This document shows positions 8,415 through 17,191 of a stretch of 64,000 nt of DNA, one piece after another (position 1 is the first letter of the stretch; the number at the start of each line of letters is the position of its first letter). The position numbers and the translations under genes were made by a program. Origin of the DNA: Pseudomonas frederiksbergensis (GTDB lineage: Bacteria > Pseudomonadota > Gammaproteobacteria > Pseudomonadales > Pseudomonadaceae); the NCBI RefSeq assembly GCF_000802155.2, contig NZ_JQGJ02000017.1, positions 43,056 to 107,055 on the forward strand, read 5' to 3'. Under the pieces are notes generated by a model. It worked only from the letters and a program-made list of their open reading frames with translations, was not told the origin of the DNA and did not search any database.

Positions 8415-8651
8415 ATGCAAAAGTGGGAAATCACCTTCGTTGACGATCACGGCGAAACGATCGCCGAGCAGTTTGATTACGCCCAGGAGCCCACGATGGA
8501 ACAAGCTGCACAATTGATTCGTGAAAAGCTGGTGCCTCTCTCGAAAGAGCTGGACCTCAACGACCTGGAAGGTCGCACCGACGATCCCACAGTCAAGAGC
8601 CTCAAAACCCAAAACAGCATTGAAATCATCAGCATTAAACCGATTTCATGA
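8415..8651 (+). CDS. Small conserved hypothetical protein (78 aa)
   Basis: Starts at ATG 8415 with AAGGAGA six bases upstream. The product (MQKWEITFVDDHGETIAEQ...) is hydrophilic, alternates beta-like and helical segments, and has no signal peptide or known motif. It reads as a genuine small alpha/beta protein rather than a shadow frame, because of the strong ribosome site and even composition. Function not recognised. Confidence 0.7.
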   Translation: MQKWEITFVDDHGETIAEQFDYAQEPTMEQAAQLIREKLVPLSKELDLNDLEGRTDDPTVKSLKTQNSIEIISIKPIS

Positions 8652-8852
8652 AATCATTGTCTGGTCCCGCTTGGCAGTGGCGATGACTTGAAGCTACTCT
8701 GCAATCGAGATCAGCGAAAGGATCGCCAAGGTCCGGTCTTGTCAGCTACATGCTTGTGTCCCGACGGCCAATTGATGCCGTACTGCTTGTAACCGCAGGT
8801 TGCACGCACGGGAAGACGGAAAGTCTATCCATCGGTCTGAGGAGGACGTTTC

Positions 8853-9194
8853 ATGAGCACAGCCTATCAAGAAGACATCAGCACCAGCGTGCTGCGCCGC
8901 ATGAAAGAAGGCGGTTTCGATTTCTCCCAATTCCATCCCATCGAGTTCTACGCCATCTTCCCCGACGAGGAGCGGGCGCGCAGGGCGGCAGGTCATTTTC
9001 GGGGGGAGTCGTTGAATGCGCAGATCAGCGCTCGGGACGATGGCGCCTGGTCGCTCGAACTGAGCCGGGTGATGTACGCCACTTATGATGACATCGGCGA
9101 CTTCGAGTTGAACTTCGAAGCGGTGGTCGAGCCCCTGGGTGGCATTATCGAAGGGTGGGGCGTCAAGCAGGAGATCCGCCGCCTGCAGGCCTGA
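8853..9194 (+). CDS. rraB: Ribonuclease E inhibitor RraB family protein
   Basis: A 113-residue cytoplasmic protein resembling RraB, which binds RNase E and modulates degradosome activity in enterics. Characteristic sequence includes YAIFPDEERARRAA near the middle and the acidic motif TYDDIGDFELNFEAVVEPLGG with GGIIEGWGVK at the end. GAGGAGG lies 8 bases upstream of the ATG. Monocistronic. RNase E inhibition is a family inference; pseudomonad members are little studied. Confidence 0.83.
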   Translation: MSTAYQEDISTSVLRRMKEGGFDFSQFHPIEFYAIFPDEERARRAAGHFRGESLNAQISARDDGAWSLELSRVMYATYDDIGDFELNFEAVVEPLGGIIEGWGVKQEIRRLQA

Positions 9195-9475
9195 CACCTT
9201 TTCCCTGCATCACAGCAACGGCTGACCTTTGTGTCGGCCGTTTTCATGTCTGGCCCCGATCAATTTATCTGCAGCCAACCACGATCATGAGTCGACTATG
9301 CTCTGGAGAGCAACGTTTTGCGTCGCAATGAAGCGAGGCAGGCCGGACAGGGATATTCGCCGCACCACGAGGGTGCTCGGCCTGTCGAGGGATAAACCAA
9401 GTCGTTGATCATAAAGCGTTTATGCCGCTGGCACGGGCCTTGCGACGCCTGAGCCAGGGTGACAAGGAGTACGGC

Positions 9476-9765
9476 ATGAGCCGCACTGGTTTTGATGAGA
9501 TGTACGATGCCGACGGCCAGGTCCGCCCCCACTATCGTGCCTTCGCCCGTTGGCTGGCCGAAACACCCGATGAACTCCTGGCCTTGATCCGTTCGCGGAA
9601 CGCATCGATCTGTGCGGTCGTCGAGGCGCTCCGTTCGTCCTCTCGGGTCGGGAAACGCGCCTGGTGCCGGGCGGCCTGACCCGCGTGGCGCTGCGCGAAG
9701 GTTCCCTGGTGGTCAACTCGTCCCAGGGCGGTGGTACCAAGGACACCTGGGGGGTCGAAGAATGA
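9476..9765 (+). pseudogene. Internally deleted circularly permuted ATP-grasp gene
   Basis: The first about 37 codons from ATG 9476 (SD AAGGAG) read like the family N-terminus (FDEMYDADGQVRPHYRAFARWLAE). Near 9580 homology jumps into another frame, giving the family C-terminus: LVPGGLTRVALREGSLVVN then QGGGTKDTWGVEE and stop at 9763-9765. A complete gene would be about 1.4 kb, so roughly 1.1-1.2 kb, including the ATP-grasp catalytic core, is missing and the junction is out of frame. The two downstream partner genes remain intact. Either a real deletion or an assembly collapse. Confidence 0.85.
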
Positions 9766-9775
9766 AGGAACCGAC

Positions 9776-10726
9776 ATGTTAAGCAGGACCGCCTCGGATC
9801 TTTATTGGATGTCGCGTTATCTGGAGCGGGCGGAGAACCTCGCACGGATGCTCGACGTCAGCTACTTGCTGTCATTGATGCCCCAGGACGGGCGTGGCGA
9901 CGGCTTGCATGAACTGGCGATGCCGCTGTTGATAACCGGTACGCTGGAGGATTACCGGGACAGGCACGGCGAACCCCATGCCGAACGCTTGCTGCATTTT
10001 TTCGCGCTGGAAGCAGCCAATCCGGCAAGCATCTACAGTTGCCTCGGCTCTGCGCGGGCGAGCGCACACGCGGTGCGAGGGCGAATCACCGCCGACATGT
10101 GGGAAAACGTCAACGCGACCTGGCTGGAGATTCGCGACATCGCCGAGCGAGGCCTGGGGCGCTACGGCATGAGCCGTTTTTGTGAGTGGATCAAGGAACG
10201 ATCGCACCTGTTTCGAGGCGCCACCTACGGCACCATCATGCGCAACGATGCGTTCCGTTTCATTCGGCTGGGGACCTTCATCGAAAGGGCCGACAACACT
10301 TTGCGCCTGCTCGACGCCCGCTACGAAATGGCCGGCGACCAGGCCGACGCGGTCAGCGACGGGACCGCCCACGCCTACTATCAGTGGAGCGCGCTGTTGC
10401 GGGCACTGTCCTCCTTCGAGGCCTACACCGAAATCTACCGTGACGCCCCGGTGGCGCGCCATGTGGCCGAGCTGTTGCTGTTGCGCGCGGACGTGCCGCG
10501 TTCATTGCGCGCCTGCACCGAAGAAATCGACCAGATCCTCGCCAGCCTGCCGGGTACCAATGGGCGCGCGGCGCAGCGCCTGGCGGCGGAAATGGACGCA
10601 CGCCTGCGCTACACCGGCATCAGCGAAATCCTGGACGGTGGGTTGCATGCCTGGCTCACCGAATTCATCCCACTGGTTCGTGAACTGGGCGATGCCATTC
10701 ACAGTTCCTACCTGGAGGTCTTATGA
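9776..10726 (+). CDS. Alpha-E domain protein (DUF403)
   Basis: A 316-residue, mostly helical protein with the alpha-E hallmarks: MLSRTASDLYWMSRYLERAENLARMLDV at the N-terminus (conserved ERAEN), a second FIRLGTFIERADNTLRLLDAR motif near residue 165, and SFEAYTEIYRD. Families of this type are encoded with a circularly permuted ATP-grasp protein and a transglutaminase in a predicted peptide-synthesis/modification cassette (Iyer and Aravind analyses). It starts 10 bases after the remnant ATP-grasp stop and overlaps the next gene by 4 bases. Confidence 0.92.
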   Translation: MLSRTASDLYWMSRYLERAENLARMLDVSYLLSLMPQDGRGDGLHELAMPLLITGTLEDYRDRHGEPHAERLLHFFALEAANPASIYSCLGSARASAHAVRGRITADMWENVNATWLEIRDIAERGLGRYGMSRFCEWIKERSHLFRGATYGTIMRNDAFRFIRLGTFIERADNTLRLLDARYEMAGDQADAVSDGTAHAYYQWSALLRALSSFEAYTEIYRDAPVARHVAELLLLRADVPRSLRACTEEIDQILASLPGTNGRAAQRLAAEMDARLRYTGISEILDGGLHAWLTEFIPLVRELGDAIHSSYLEVL

Positions 10727-11526
10727 GACTCTCGATCAGCCACGAAACGGCCTACCACTACGAAGACCAGGTTCGCGCCAGCATCCAGTACCTGCGCCTG
10801 ACACCGCACGACAGCGAACGCCAGCATGTGCTGAGCTGGCAGCTGGATCTGCCCAGGCCGGTGCGGTCGCAGCTCGATCCGTTCGGCAACATCCTGCATG
10901 TGCTGACGTTGGACGAGCCCCACGAAACCATCATCATCGGTGCCCGTGGGCAGGTGGATATCGACCCGTTGCACGAAGCCGAGCATGAAAGCCGTTCGGC
11001 GCTGCCGTTCTTGCGCTTCACCCGGCTTACTGAGGCCGACGATGCGCTTCGTGTCTTCGCTCAAGCGCAATGCAAGCAGCGGCGGGATCGCTCGGCGTTG
11101 ATCGACCTGATGCACGGGCTGAACCAGCACATGGCCTACACGCCCGGCGCCACTGAAGTCGAGACCAGCGCGGCCCAGGCCTTTGCCGGGCGCAGCGGGG
11201 TGTGCCAGGACCATGCCCATGCGTTTCTCGCGTGCGCTCGCAGCCTGGGTGTGCCGGCGCGTTATGTCTCGGGCTACCTGTTCAATGAGGACAGCGAACA
11301 CCTCGCCAGCCACGCCTGGGCCGAGGCGTGGCTCGATGACGCCTGGTACAGCTTTGACGTGACCAACCAACTGGCTCGCCCGGAGCGACACCTGAAGTTG
11401 GCGGTGGGCCTGGATTACCTCGATGCCTGCCCAGTGCGTGGCATGCGCCGAGGCGGCGGATATGAACAAATGCACGCAAAAGTGCTGGTGACGCCCGCGC
11501 CGGTGATTACGGTGCAGCAGCAGTAA
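10723..11526 (+). CDS. Transglutaminase-like cysteine protease family protein
   Basis: A 267-residue protein with the bacterial transglutaminase N-terminal beta domain (ISHETAYHYEDQVRASIQYLRLTP) and a catalytic core: Cys in SGVCQDHAH (about residue 162), His in SHAWAEAW (about 202) and Asp in FDVTNQ (about 217). The catalytic triad is complete, so the enzyme is probably active as a peptidase or amide-modifying enzyme. Translationally coupled (ATGA) to the alpha-E gene. Cytoplasmic: no signal peptide. Confidence 0.92.
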   Translation: MRLSISHETAYHYEDQVRASIQYLRLTPHDSERQHVLSWQLDLPRPVRSQLDPFGNILHVLTLDEPHETIIIGARGQVDIDPLHEAEHESRSALPFLRFTRLTEADDALRVFAQAQCKQRRDRSALIDLMHGLNQHMAYTPGATEVETSAAQAFAGRSGVCQDHAHAFLACARSLGVPARYVSGYLFNEDSEHLASHAWAEAWLDDAWYSFDVTNQLARPERHLKLAVGLDYLDACPVRGMRRGGGYEQMHAKVLVTPAPVITVQQQ

Positions 11527-11534
11527 CGGACGGA

Positions 11535-11572
11535 GCTTGTGGCGAGGGAGCTCGTGCCCTCGCTACGCAAGC
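11535..11572. repeat. REP element between convergent genes
   Basis: GCTTG-tg-GCGAGGG ... CCCTCGC-tac-GCAAGC forms a hairpin of the Pseudomonas REP type in the 48-base gap between convergent genes. It may also act as a transcript end. Confidence 0.75.
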
Positions 11573-11574
11573 AA

Positions 11575-12387
11575 CTACTGTTTCAACGGCTGCTTGCGTC
11601 CTGCCATGTGCTTCAAATACCCGACCAACTGATCCAGCTCCGGATCGGGGAGCACCGCCGCGGAGAATCCCGGCATTTTGCCCTGGGGCCAATGGCGCAG
11701 GCCTTGAGGATCACGGATGTAACGCTTGAGGAAATCTTGCGAGAAGTATTCCGTAGGGTTGAAGGGAATGTTCAGGTCGGGACCAAACTGCGCGTCACCG
11801 GCGCCGTTGAGACGATGGCAGGCCAGGCAGTTTTTCTGGAACAACTCGAAGCCTTTGTTGACCGGATCGTCCTTGGCCAGGCTCGGCGAGGGCAGTAGGG
11901 CCGGGAACCGATCGGCCACCGCCGACAGGCGCTTGATACTTGCCACTGCGTAGGGCCATTGCTCGGGGCTGATAGGGCCCGCTTGTGGATCGGTCCACAC
12001 CAGATAGAACGGGCCGGCGCTTTTCTTGCCTTCTCCCAAGGGCGGCCAGGGTTTGGCCGGGTCCTCGATCGCCAGCCACGCGCGGGCGCCGTTCGCATTG
12101 AGCAGTGGCGCCGCGGGCATCTCGGCCGCGAAACCGTCCAGGGCCACGGCTTGCAGATGATCGTCAGGTTTTATCCCGGTCAACAGCGAGGCCAACGGCA
12201 CGGCGCGATAGGTCATCGGTTTCTTGTAGGAAACGTCTTCGTTGATCTGGACCGTTTGCGCTTCAGGATGCTTGAGCAGCTCTTCGGTTTGCCAGGTGCG
12301 GGCGCCCGCGCCCAGATCCAGCGCCAGTTGCGCCGCGTATAGAGGGCTGCTGATCAGCAGCGCCCCAATGACGATAAATGCTTTCAA
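11575..12387 (-). CDS. Periplasmic c-type cytochrome with N-terminal molybdopterin-oxidoreductase-like domain
   Basis: A 270-residue exported protein. A TTG start at 12387 is preferred: AAGG lies 7 bases upstream and it begins directly with a signal peptide (KAFIVIGALLISSPLYA-A). Residues about 25-170 resemble the sulfite-oxidase/molybdopterin-binding fold without obvious cofactor residues; the C-terminal part is a mono-haem cytochrome c with CLACH (about residue 192) and axial Met in GKMPGF (about 243). Likely a periplasmic electron carrier; the redox partner is unknown. Confidence 0.85.
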   Translation of the reverse strand: MKAFIVIGALLISSPLYAAQLALDLGAGARTWQTEELLKHPEAQTVQINEDVSYKKPMTYRAVPLASLLTGIKPDDHLQAVALDGFAAEMPAAPLLNANGARAWLAIEDPAKPWPPLGEGKKSAGPFYLVWTDPQAGPISPEQWPYAVASIKRLSAVADRFPALLPSPSLAKDDPVNKGFELFQKNCLACHRLNGAGDAQFGPDLNIPFNPTEYFSQDFLKRYIRDPQGLRHWPQGKMPGFSAAVLPDPELDQLVGYLKHMAGRKQPLKQ

Positions 12388-12511
12388 ATGAATCGCCTTC
12401 CATGTCGAGGGGGAGCGCAAAGGTTGGCACAGCCACCGTTGCCGGACAACGAACCCTCTCACATTTATTGGGCGAAGCAACGTCTGATGATGCGGACACC
12501 GCGCGCCTGGT

Positions 12512-12607
12512 TCAGCCGATCACTTTAGTGATATTCGGCAAGATCAACAGCAGCGTCGTGGCGAAGAGAATGAGTCCGGCTTGACGAACTTTCGAATGTT
12601 TGAACAT
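12512..12607 (-). CDS. 31-residue single-pass membrane peptide
   Basis: ATG 12607 begins MFKHSKVRQAGLILFATTL, followed by a hydrophobic stretch ending ITKVIG: a short basic N-terminus and one transmembrane helix of about 20 residues. A GGCGGG sequence lies upstream. The composition (positive-inside, no charged residues in the helix) supports a real small membrane protein. It lies 125 bases upstream of the cytochrome gene, same strand. Function unknown. Confidence 0.6.
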   Translation of the reverse strand: MFKHSKVRQAGLILFATTLLLILPNITKVIG

Positions 12608-12998
12608 GGCTGACCCGCCTTTTTTGTTATTTCCTGAGGCCAGCCTGCGTAACTCCGTGACGGCTGGCGGTGCACTTCCTGTGTGACAAGCGCCTCGGCA
12701 AAACCCGACGACTTTCTTGTACAAGGTTTACATTAGGGGCCGCAGCCCACTTGGCTTAGATCCAATTAATATCAGGTTAGCGCTTGACGCTATCAAAAAG
12801 ACATGAGGCCTATTGCCAGCTGCTTGCCGGCCCTTTTGCTAGACAGCTTGCTTACCTGAAACGGTTAACCCGATAGCTCGCTACCGTTCGTCTGAGCGTG
12901 CCTGTCAATGCCATTGAGCCTTGAGGTCATTGCATCCGCGGCCGCTGGGCTTAAGGTTGGAGATGTTCTAGATTAGCCGATGGCGGCTTGAGGATGTC
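12608..12998. other. 391-bp gap without recognised gene
   Basis: No ORF with a convincing start or composition. It must hold the promoter of the small membrane peptide (minus strand) and that of the thiolase operon (plus strand). An imperfect half-site GAAACGGTTAA near 12858 resembles a fatty-acid regulator site but is too weak to call. Confidence 0.5.
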
Positions 12999-14204
12999 AT
13001 GACCGAAGCGATGATTTTTGACGCATTACGCACGCCTCGCGGCAAGGGTAAATCTGATGGCGCCCTGCACACCGTCAAGCCGGTGACCCTGGTCAGCGGG
13101 CTGTTGACCGCGTTGCGCGAACGCACCAGCCTGGACACCAGCCAGGTAGACGATATCGTGCTCGGCTGCGTGACGCCGATTGGCGATCAAGGTGCCGACA
13201 TTGCGAAGACCGCCGCCCTGGTGGCTGACTGGGATGTCAGCGTGCCTGGCGTTCAGCTCAACCGCTTTTGCGCCTCGGGCCTGGAGGCGGTGAACCTGGC
13301 GGCGATGAAAGTGCGCTCCGGTTTCGAAGACCTCGTAGTGGCGGGCGGCGTCGAGTCCATGTCACGGGTGCCAATGGGCAGCGATGGCGGCGCATGGGCG
13401 CTGGACCCTCAATCCAACTTGCACGGTCATTTCGTTCCCCAGGGCATCGGCGCCGACTTGATCGCCACCCTGGAGGGCTTCAGTCGCGAGGATGTCGATG
13501 CCTTTGCGTTGCAGTCCCAGCAAAAAGCCGCGCGGGCGCGGGGAAACGGTTCGTTCGATAAATCACTGGTGGCGGTGCGGGACCAGAACGGCATCGTGCT
13601 ATTGGATCACGACGAATTCATCCGCGCCGACTCGACGCTCGAAGGCCTGGGCAAACTGCGGCCAAGCTTCGAAGCGATGGGCCAAATGGGGTTCGACGCC
13701 ACGGCATTACGCGTCTATAGCCATGTCGAGCGGATCAATCATGTGCACACCCCGGGCAACAGCTCGGGCATCGTCGATGGCGCGGCGCTGATGCTCATCG
13801 GTTCCCAGGCCAAAGGCCGCGAGCTGGGGATGCAACCCCGGGCGCGGATTGTCGCCACCGCCGTCACCAGCACCGAGCCGACCATCATGCTCACGGGCCC
13901 GGCCCCCGCCACCCGCAAGGCGTTGGCGAAAGCGGGGCTGCGGGTCGAGGACATCGACCTGTTCGAAGTCAACGAAGCCTTCGCCTCGGTGGTACTCAAG
14001 TTCATCAAGGACATGGCCATCGACCCCGCCAGGGTCAACGTCAACGGCGGCTCGATCGCCATGGGCCATCCGTTGGGCGCCACCGGGTGCGCAATCCTCG
14101 GCACGCTGCTCGATGAACTGGAGGCGCGTCGCCTGCGTTATGGCCTGGCGACGCTGTGTGTTGGCGGCGGCATGGGTATTGCCACTGTCATCGAACGCCT
14201 CTGA
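12999..14204 (+). CDS. Acetyl-CoA acyltransferase (thiolase)
   Basis: A 401-residue thiolase that cleaves 3-ketoacyl-CoA. The nucleophile Cys is in NRFCASGLEAVN (about residue 90), then NEAFASV, GHPLGATGC with the catalytic His, and the second Cys in LCVGGGMG near the C-terminus. All catalytic residues are present. It is followed after 25 bases by a FadB-like fusion, so the pair forms a complete beta-oxidation module; the gene order (thiolase then multifunctional) is like PA1736-PA1737 of P. aeruginosa, as I recall it. Confidence 0.95.
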   Translation: MTEAMIFDALRTPRGKGKSDGALHTVKPVTLVSGLLTALRERTSLDTSQVDDIVLGCVTPIGDQGADIAKTAALVADWDVSVPGVQLNRFCASGLEAVNLAAMKVRSGFEDLVVAGGVESMSRVPMGSDGGAWALDPQSNLHGHFVPQGIGADLIATLEGFSREDVDAFALQSQQKAARARGNGSFDKSLVAVRDQNGIVLLDHDEFIRADSTLEGLGKLRPSFEAMGQMGFDATALRVYSHVERINHVHTPGNSSGIVDGAALMLIGSQAKGRELGMQPRARIVATAVTSTEPTIMLTGPAPATRKALAKAGLRVEDIDLFEVNEAFASVVLKFIKDMAIDPARVNVNGGSIAMGHPLGATGCAILGTLLDELEARRLRYGLATLCVGGGMGIATVIERL

Positions 14205-14229
14205 GCCCCGACTTCAAGGAACACATTTC

Positions 14230-16374
14230 ATGACCGATGCCATTCGTTACGAAACCGGGCCGGACCGGATCGTCGTGCTGACCCTGGACATGCCGGGGCA
14301 GGCCGCCAACACCATGAACGCGGTGTATCGCGAGGCGATGGCCGCCTGCGTTGCTCGCCTGAGCGCCGAGAAAGACTCGATTGCCGGCGTGATCATCACA
14401 TCCGCCAAGCAGACTTTTTTTGCCGGTGGCGACCTGAACGAGCTGGTCCAGGTCGACAAATCCCAGGCCCAGGCTTTTTACAAAACGGTCTCTGACATCA
14501 AGGCGCAACTGCGCGCGTTGGAGACCCTCGGCAAACCGGTGGTCGCCGCTATCAACGGTGCGGCCCTGGGCGGTGGCTGGGAAATCTGCCTGGCTTGCCA
14601 TCAACGGGTGGCATTGGATCACCCGTCGGTGCTGATCGGCCTGCCGGAAGTCACCCTTGGCCTGTTGCCGGGCGGCGGCGGTGTGGTGCGGATGGTGCGC
14701 TTGCTGGGGCTGGAAAAGGCCTTGCCGTATTTGCTCGAAGGCACGCGGGTTCGTCCGCAACAAGCGTTGCAGGCCGGCCTGATCGATGAGCTGGCGGCCG
14801 ATCGCGACGAGCTATTGGCCAAGTCCAGGGCATGGATCCTCGCCAACCCGAGCGTGGCCCAGCCGTGGGACAGGAAGGGCTATCGAATCCCTGGGGGCAC
14901 GCCGTCCGACCCGACCGTCGCCCAGATGCTGGCGATCGCGCCTTCGATCCTGCGCAACAAGACCCAGGGTTGCCTGCCGGCACCGGAGAAGATCCTCTGT
15001 GCCGCGGTGGAAGGCGCGCAGGTAGGCCTTGATGCGGCGCTGCTGATCGAAACCCGTTATTTCACTGAACTGGCAACCGGACAGGTGGCGAAAAACCTGA
15101 TCGGCACGTTCTGGTTCCAACTCAACGAGATCAAGGCCGGAGGCTCTCGCCCCCCAGGCTATGCGCCTTTTCTGACAAAAAAAATCGCTGTGCTCGGCGC
15201 CGGAATGATGGGCGCGGGTATCGCCTATGTCGCAGCGACAGCAGGCATTGACGTGGTGCTCAGGGACGTCGATCTGGCCGCAGCACAGAAGGGCAGGGCG
15301 CGCGCGGCGGCACTGCTGGACAAGAAAGTCGCCCGCGGCCAACTCACCGCGCAACAGCGCGACGCCACGTTGGCGCGGATCCAGCCGAGCGACAGCGATG
15401 TGGACCTGGCCGGTTGCGATCTGATCATCGAAGCCGTATTTGAAGACCGCGCCCTCAAAGCCAGCGTGACGGCCGCAGCCCAGGCGGTGGCCGGCCCGGA
15501 CGCGGTTATCGCCTCCAACACCTCGACCTTACCCATAACCGGCCTGGCGAGGGCAGTGCCGGACGAGGGCAAATTTATCGGCTTGCACTTCTTCAGTCCG
15601 GTGGAAAAGATGCCCTTGGTCGAGATTATCCGGGGCGCCCGTACCAGCGACGAGACGCTCGCCCGTGGCTTTGATTTTGCCCGGCAAATCGACAAGACAC
15701 CGATTGTCGTGAATGACAGTCGTGGTTTTTTCACTTCACGAGTGTTTGGCGCCTTCATCCACGAAGGCATCGCGATGCTCGGCGAGGGCGTGAGTGCGCC
15801 AATGATCGAAACCGAGGCACGCAAGGCCGGGATGCCGATCGGACCGCTGGCTGTCTGCGACGAAGTTTCCCTCAGCCTGATGAGCCATATCCGCGCGCAG
15901 GCCGCCATCGACTCGCGAACAGAAGGGAAAGCACCGCCCGAGCACCCCGCATTCGCCGTGATCGACCTGCTGCTCGAAGAATACAAGCGGCGTGGTAAAA
16001 CGGCCGGGGCCGGTTTTTACGAGTACCCCGCCCAAGGGCAGAAATACCTCTGGCCGGGGCTCAAGGAGCGTTTCGAGAAACCTGCCGGGCAAATTCCTGC
16101 CCAGGATATCCGGGATCGCCTGCTGTTCATCCAGGCTTTGGAAACCGTCCGCTGCGTCGAGGAGGGCGTTGTCACGTCGACGGCGGATGCCAATATCGGC
16201 TCGATCTTCGGTATCGGATTCGCGGCCTGGACAGGCGGGGCCTTGCAGTTCATCAACCAGTACGGTTTGCAGGCGTTTATCGCCCGCAGCCAGTACTTGG
16301 CCGAACAATATGGGGAGCGTTTTGCGCCACCCGCCTTGTTGCTGGAAAAGGCCGCCGCTCAGGCACTGTTCTGA
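14230..16374 (+). CDS. FadB-like bifunctional enoyl-CoA hydratase/3-hydroxyacyl-CoA dehydrogenase
   Basis: A 714-residue fusion. The N-terminal crotonase domain (about 1-190) has the oxyanion segments FFAGGDL and INGAALGGGWEI and the glutamates in GLPEVTLGLLPGGGG. The dehydrogenase domain starts near residue 315 with the NAD motif VLGAGMMGAGIA; the catalytic His is in GLHFFSPVEKMPLVEII and is followed by two C-terminal HAD domains. ATG 14230 is chosen because the longer frame runs through the thiolase. It hydrates and oxidises acyl-CoA for the upstream thiolase. Confidence 0.95.
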   Translation: MTDAIRYETGPDRIVVLTLDMPGQAANTMNAVYREAMAACVARLSAEKDSIAGVIITSAKQTFFAGGDLNELVQVDKSQAQAFYKTVSDIKAQLRALETLGKPVVAAINGAALGGGWEICLACHQRVALDHPSVLIGLPEVTLGLLPGGGGVVRMVRLLGLEKALPYLLEGTRVRPQQALQAGLIDELAADRDELLAKSRAWILANPSVAQPWDRKGYRIPGGTPSDPTVAQMLAIAPSILRNKTQGCLPAPEKILCAAVEGAQVGLDAALLIETRYFTELATGQVAKNLIGTFWFQLNEIKAGGSRPPGYAPFLTKKIAVLGAGMMGAGIAYVAATAGIDVVLRDVDLAAAQKGRARAAALLDKKVARGQLTAQQRDATLARIQPSDSDVDLAGCDLIIEAVFEDRALKASVTAAAQAVAGPDAVIASNTSTLPITGLARAVPDEGKFIGLHFFSPVEKMPLVEIIRGARTSDETLARGFDFARQIDKTPIVVNDSRGFFTSRVFGAFIHEGIAMLGEGVSAPMIETEARKAGMPIGPLAVCDEVSLSLMSHIRAQAAIDSRTEGKAPPEHPAFAVIDLLLEEYKRRGKTAGAGFYEYPAQGQKYLWPGLKERFEKPAGQIPAQDIRDRLLFIQALETVRCVEEGVVTSTADANIGSIFGIGFAAWTGGALQFINQYGLQAFIARSQYLAEQYGERFAPPALLLEKAAAQALF

Positions 16375-16459
16375 CCGCGCATGGGACTTGCCTTGAGACG
16401 GTGTTTCAGGGCAGGCTCTGGGGTGTGCAATATTCCCATCATCGTGTCAGGTATTTTTT

Positions 16460-17191
16460 ATGTCGCTACGCATCTGCATTCTGGAAACCGATGTCCTGCG
16501 TCCAGAACTGGTCGACCAATATCAGGGCTACGGGCAGATGTTCCAGCGCCTGTTTTCGCAGCAGCCCGTAGCGGCCGAGTTTGTCGTGTACAACGTGGTG
16601 CAAGGGCAATACCCAAGCGATGATGAGCAGTTCGACGCTTACCTAGTCACCGGCAGCAAGGCGGATTCCTTCGGTACCGATCCGTGGATACAGACGCTCA
16701 AGACCTACCTCATGGACCGCTACCAACGTGGCGACAAGTTGCTGGGCGTCTGCTTTGGTCATCAACTGCTGGCGTTGTTGCTGGGCGGCAAGACCGAGCG
16801 CGCCAGCCAGGGTTGGGGGGTGGGCACCCATCGCTACAAGCTCGCGGCCAAGGCCCCGTGGATGAACCCGGTGATGGAGGAGTTGACCTTGTTGATCAGC
16901 CATCAGGATCAGGTCACCGAGCTACCGGAAAACGCCACCGTCATTGCTTCGAGCGATTTCTGCCCGTATGCGGCCTATCACATCAATGATCAGGTCCTGT
17001 GCTTCCAGGGCCACCCGGAATTCATCCACGATTATTCCCGCGCCTTGTTGGAGATTCGCCAGCAACACCTCGGCGAAAAAATCTACAGCCAGGGCGTGGC
17101 GAGCCTCGAACAAGAGCATCACGGCACCACCGTGGCCGAGTGGATGATGCGGTTTGTCGCCCACAAGCCTACAACCACCCCGACCGCTTGA
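16460..17191 (+). CDS. Class I glutamine amidotransferase-like protein
   Basis: A 243-residue GATase1 protein: nucleophile elbow GVCFGHQLLA (Cys about residue 97), VTGSKADSF oxyanion region, and HPEF carrying the catalytic His (about 178). Related proteins include gamma-glutamyl-GABA/polyamine hydrolases and GMP-synthase-like stand-alone amidotransferases; the substrate is not predictable. AGGT is 7-10 bases upstream of the ATG. Its last 23 bases overlap the end of convergent corA. Confidence 0.88.
   Translation: MSLRICILETDVLRPELVDQYQGYGQMFQRLFSQQPVAAEFVVYNVVQGQYPSDDEQFDAYLVTGSKADSFGTDPWIQTLKTYLMDRYQRGDKLLGVCFGHQLLALLLGGKTERASQGWGVGTHRYKLAAKAPWMNPVMEELTLLISHQDQVTELPENATVIASSDFCPYAAYHINDQVLCFQGHPEFIHDYSRALLEIRQQHLGEKIYSQGVASLEQEHHGTTVAEWMMRFVAHKPTTTPTA

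Noticed and set aside
8652..8852. Possible gene or RNA in the gap before rraB
   Set aside because: No ORF with a plausible start, no terminator hairpin and no tRNA-like fold was seen.
13849..14229. N-terminal extension of the FadB-like ORF
   Set aside because: This part is an out-of-frame reading of the thiolase; the crotonase domain begins at ATG 14230.
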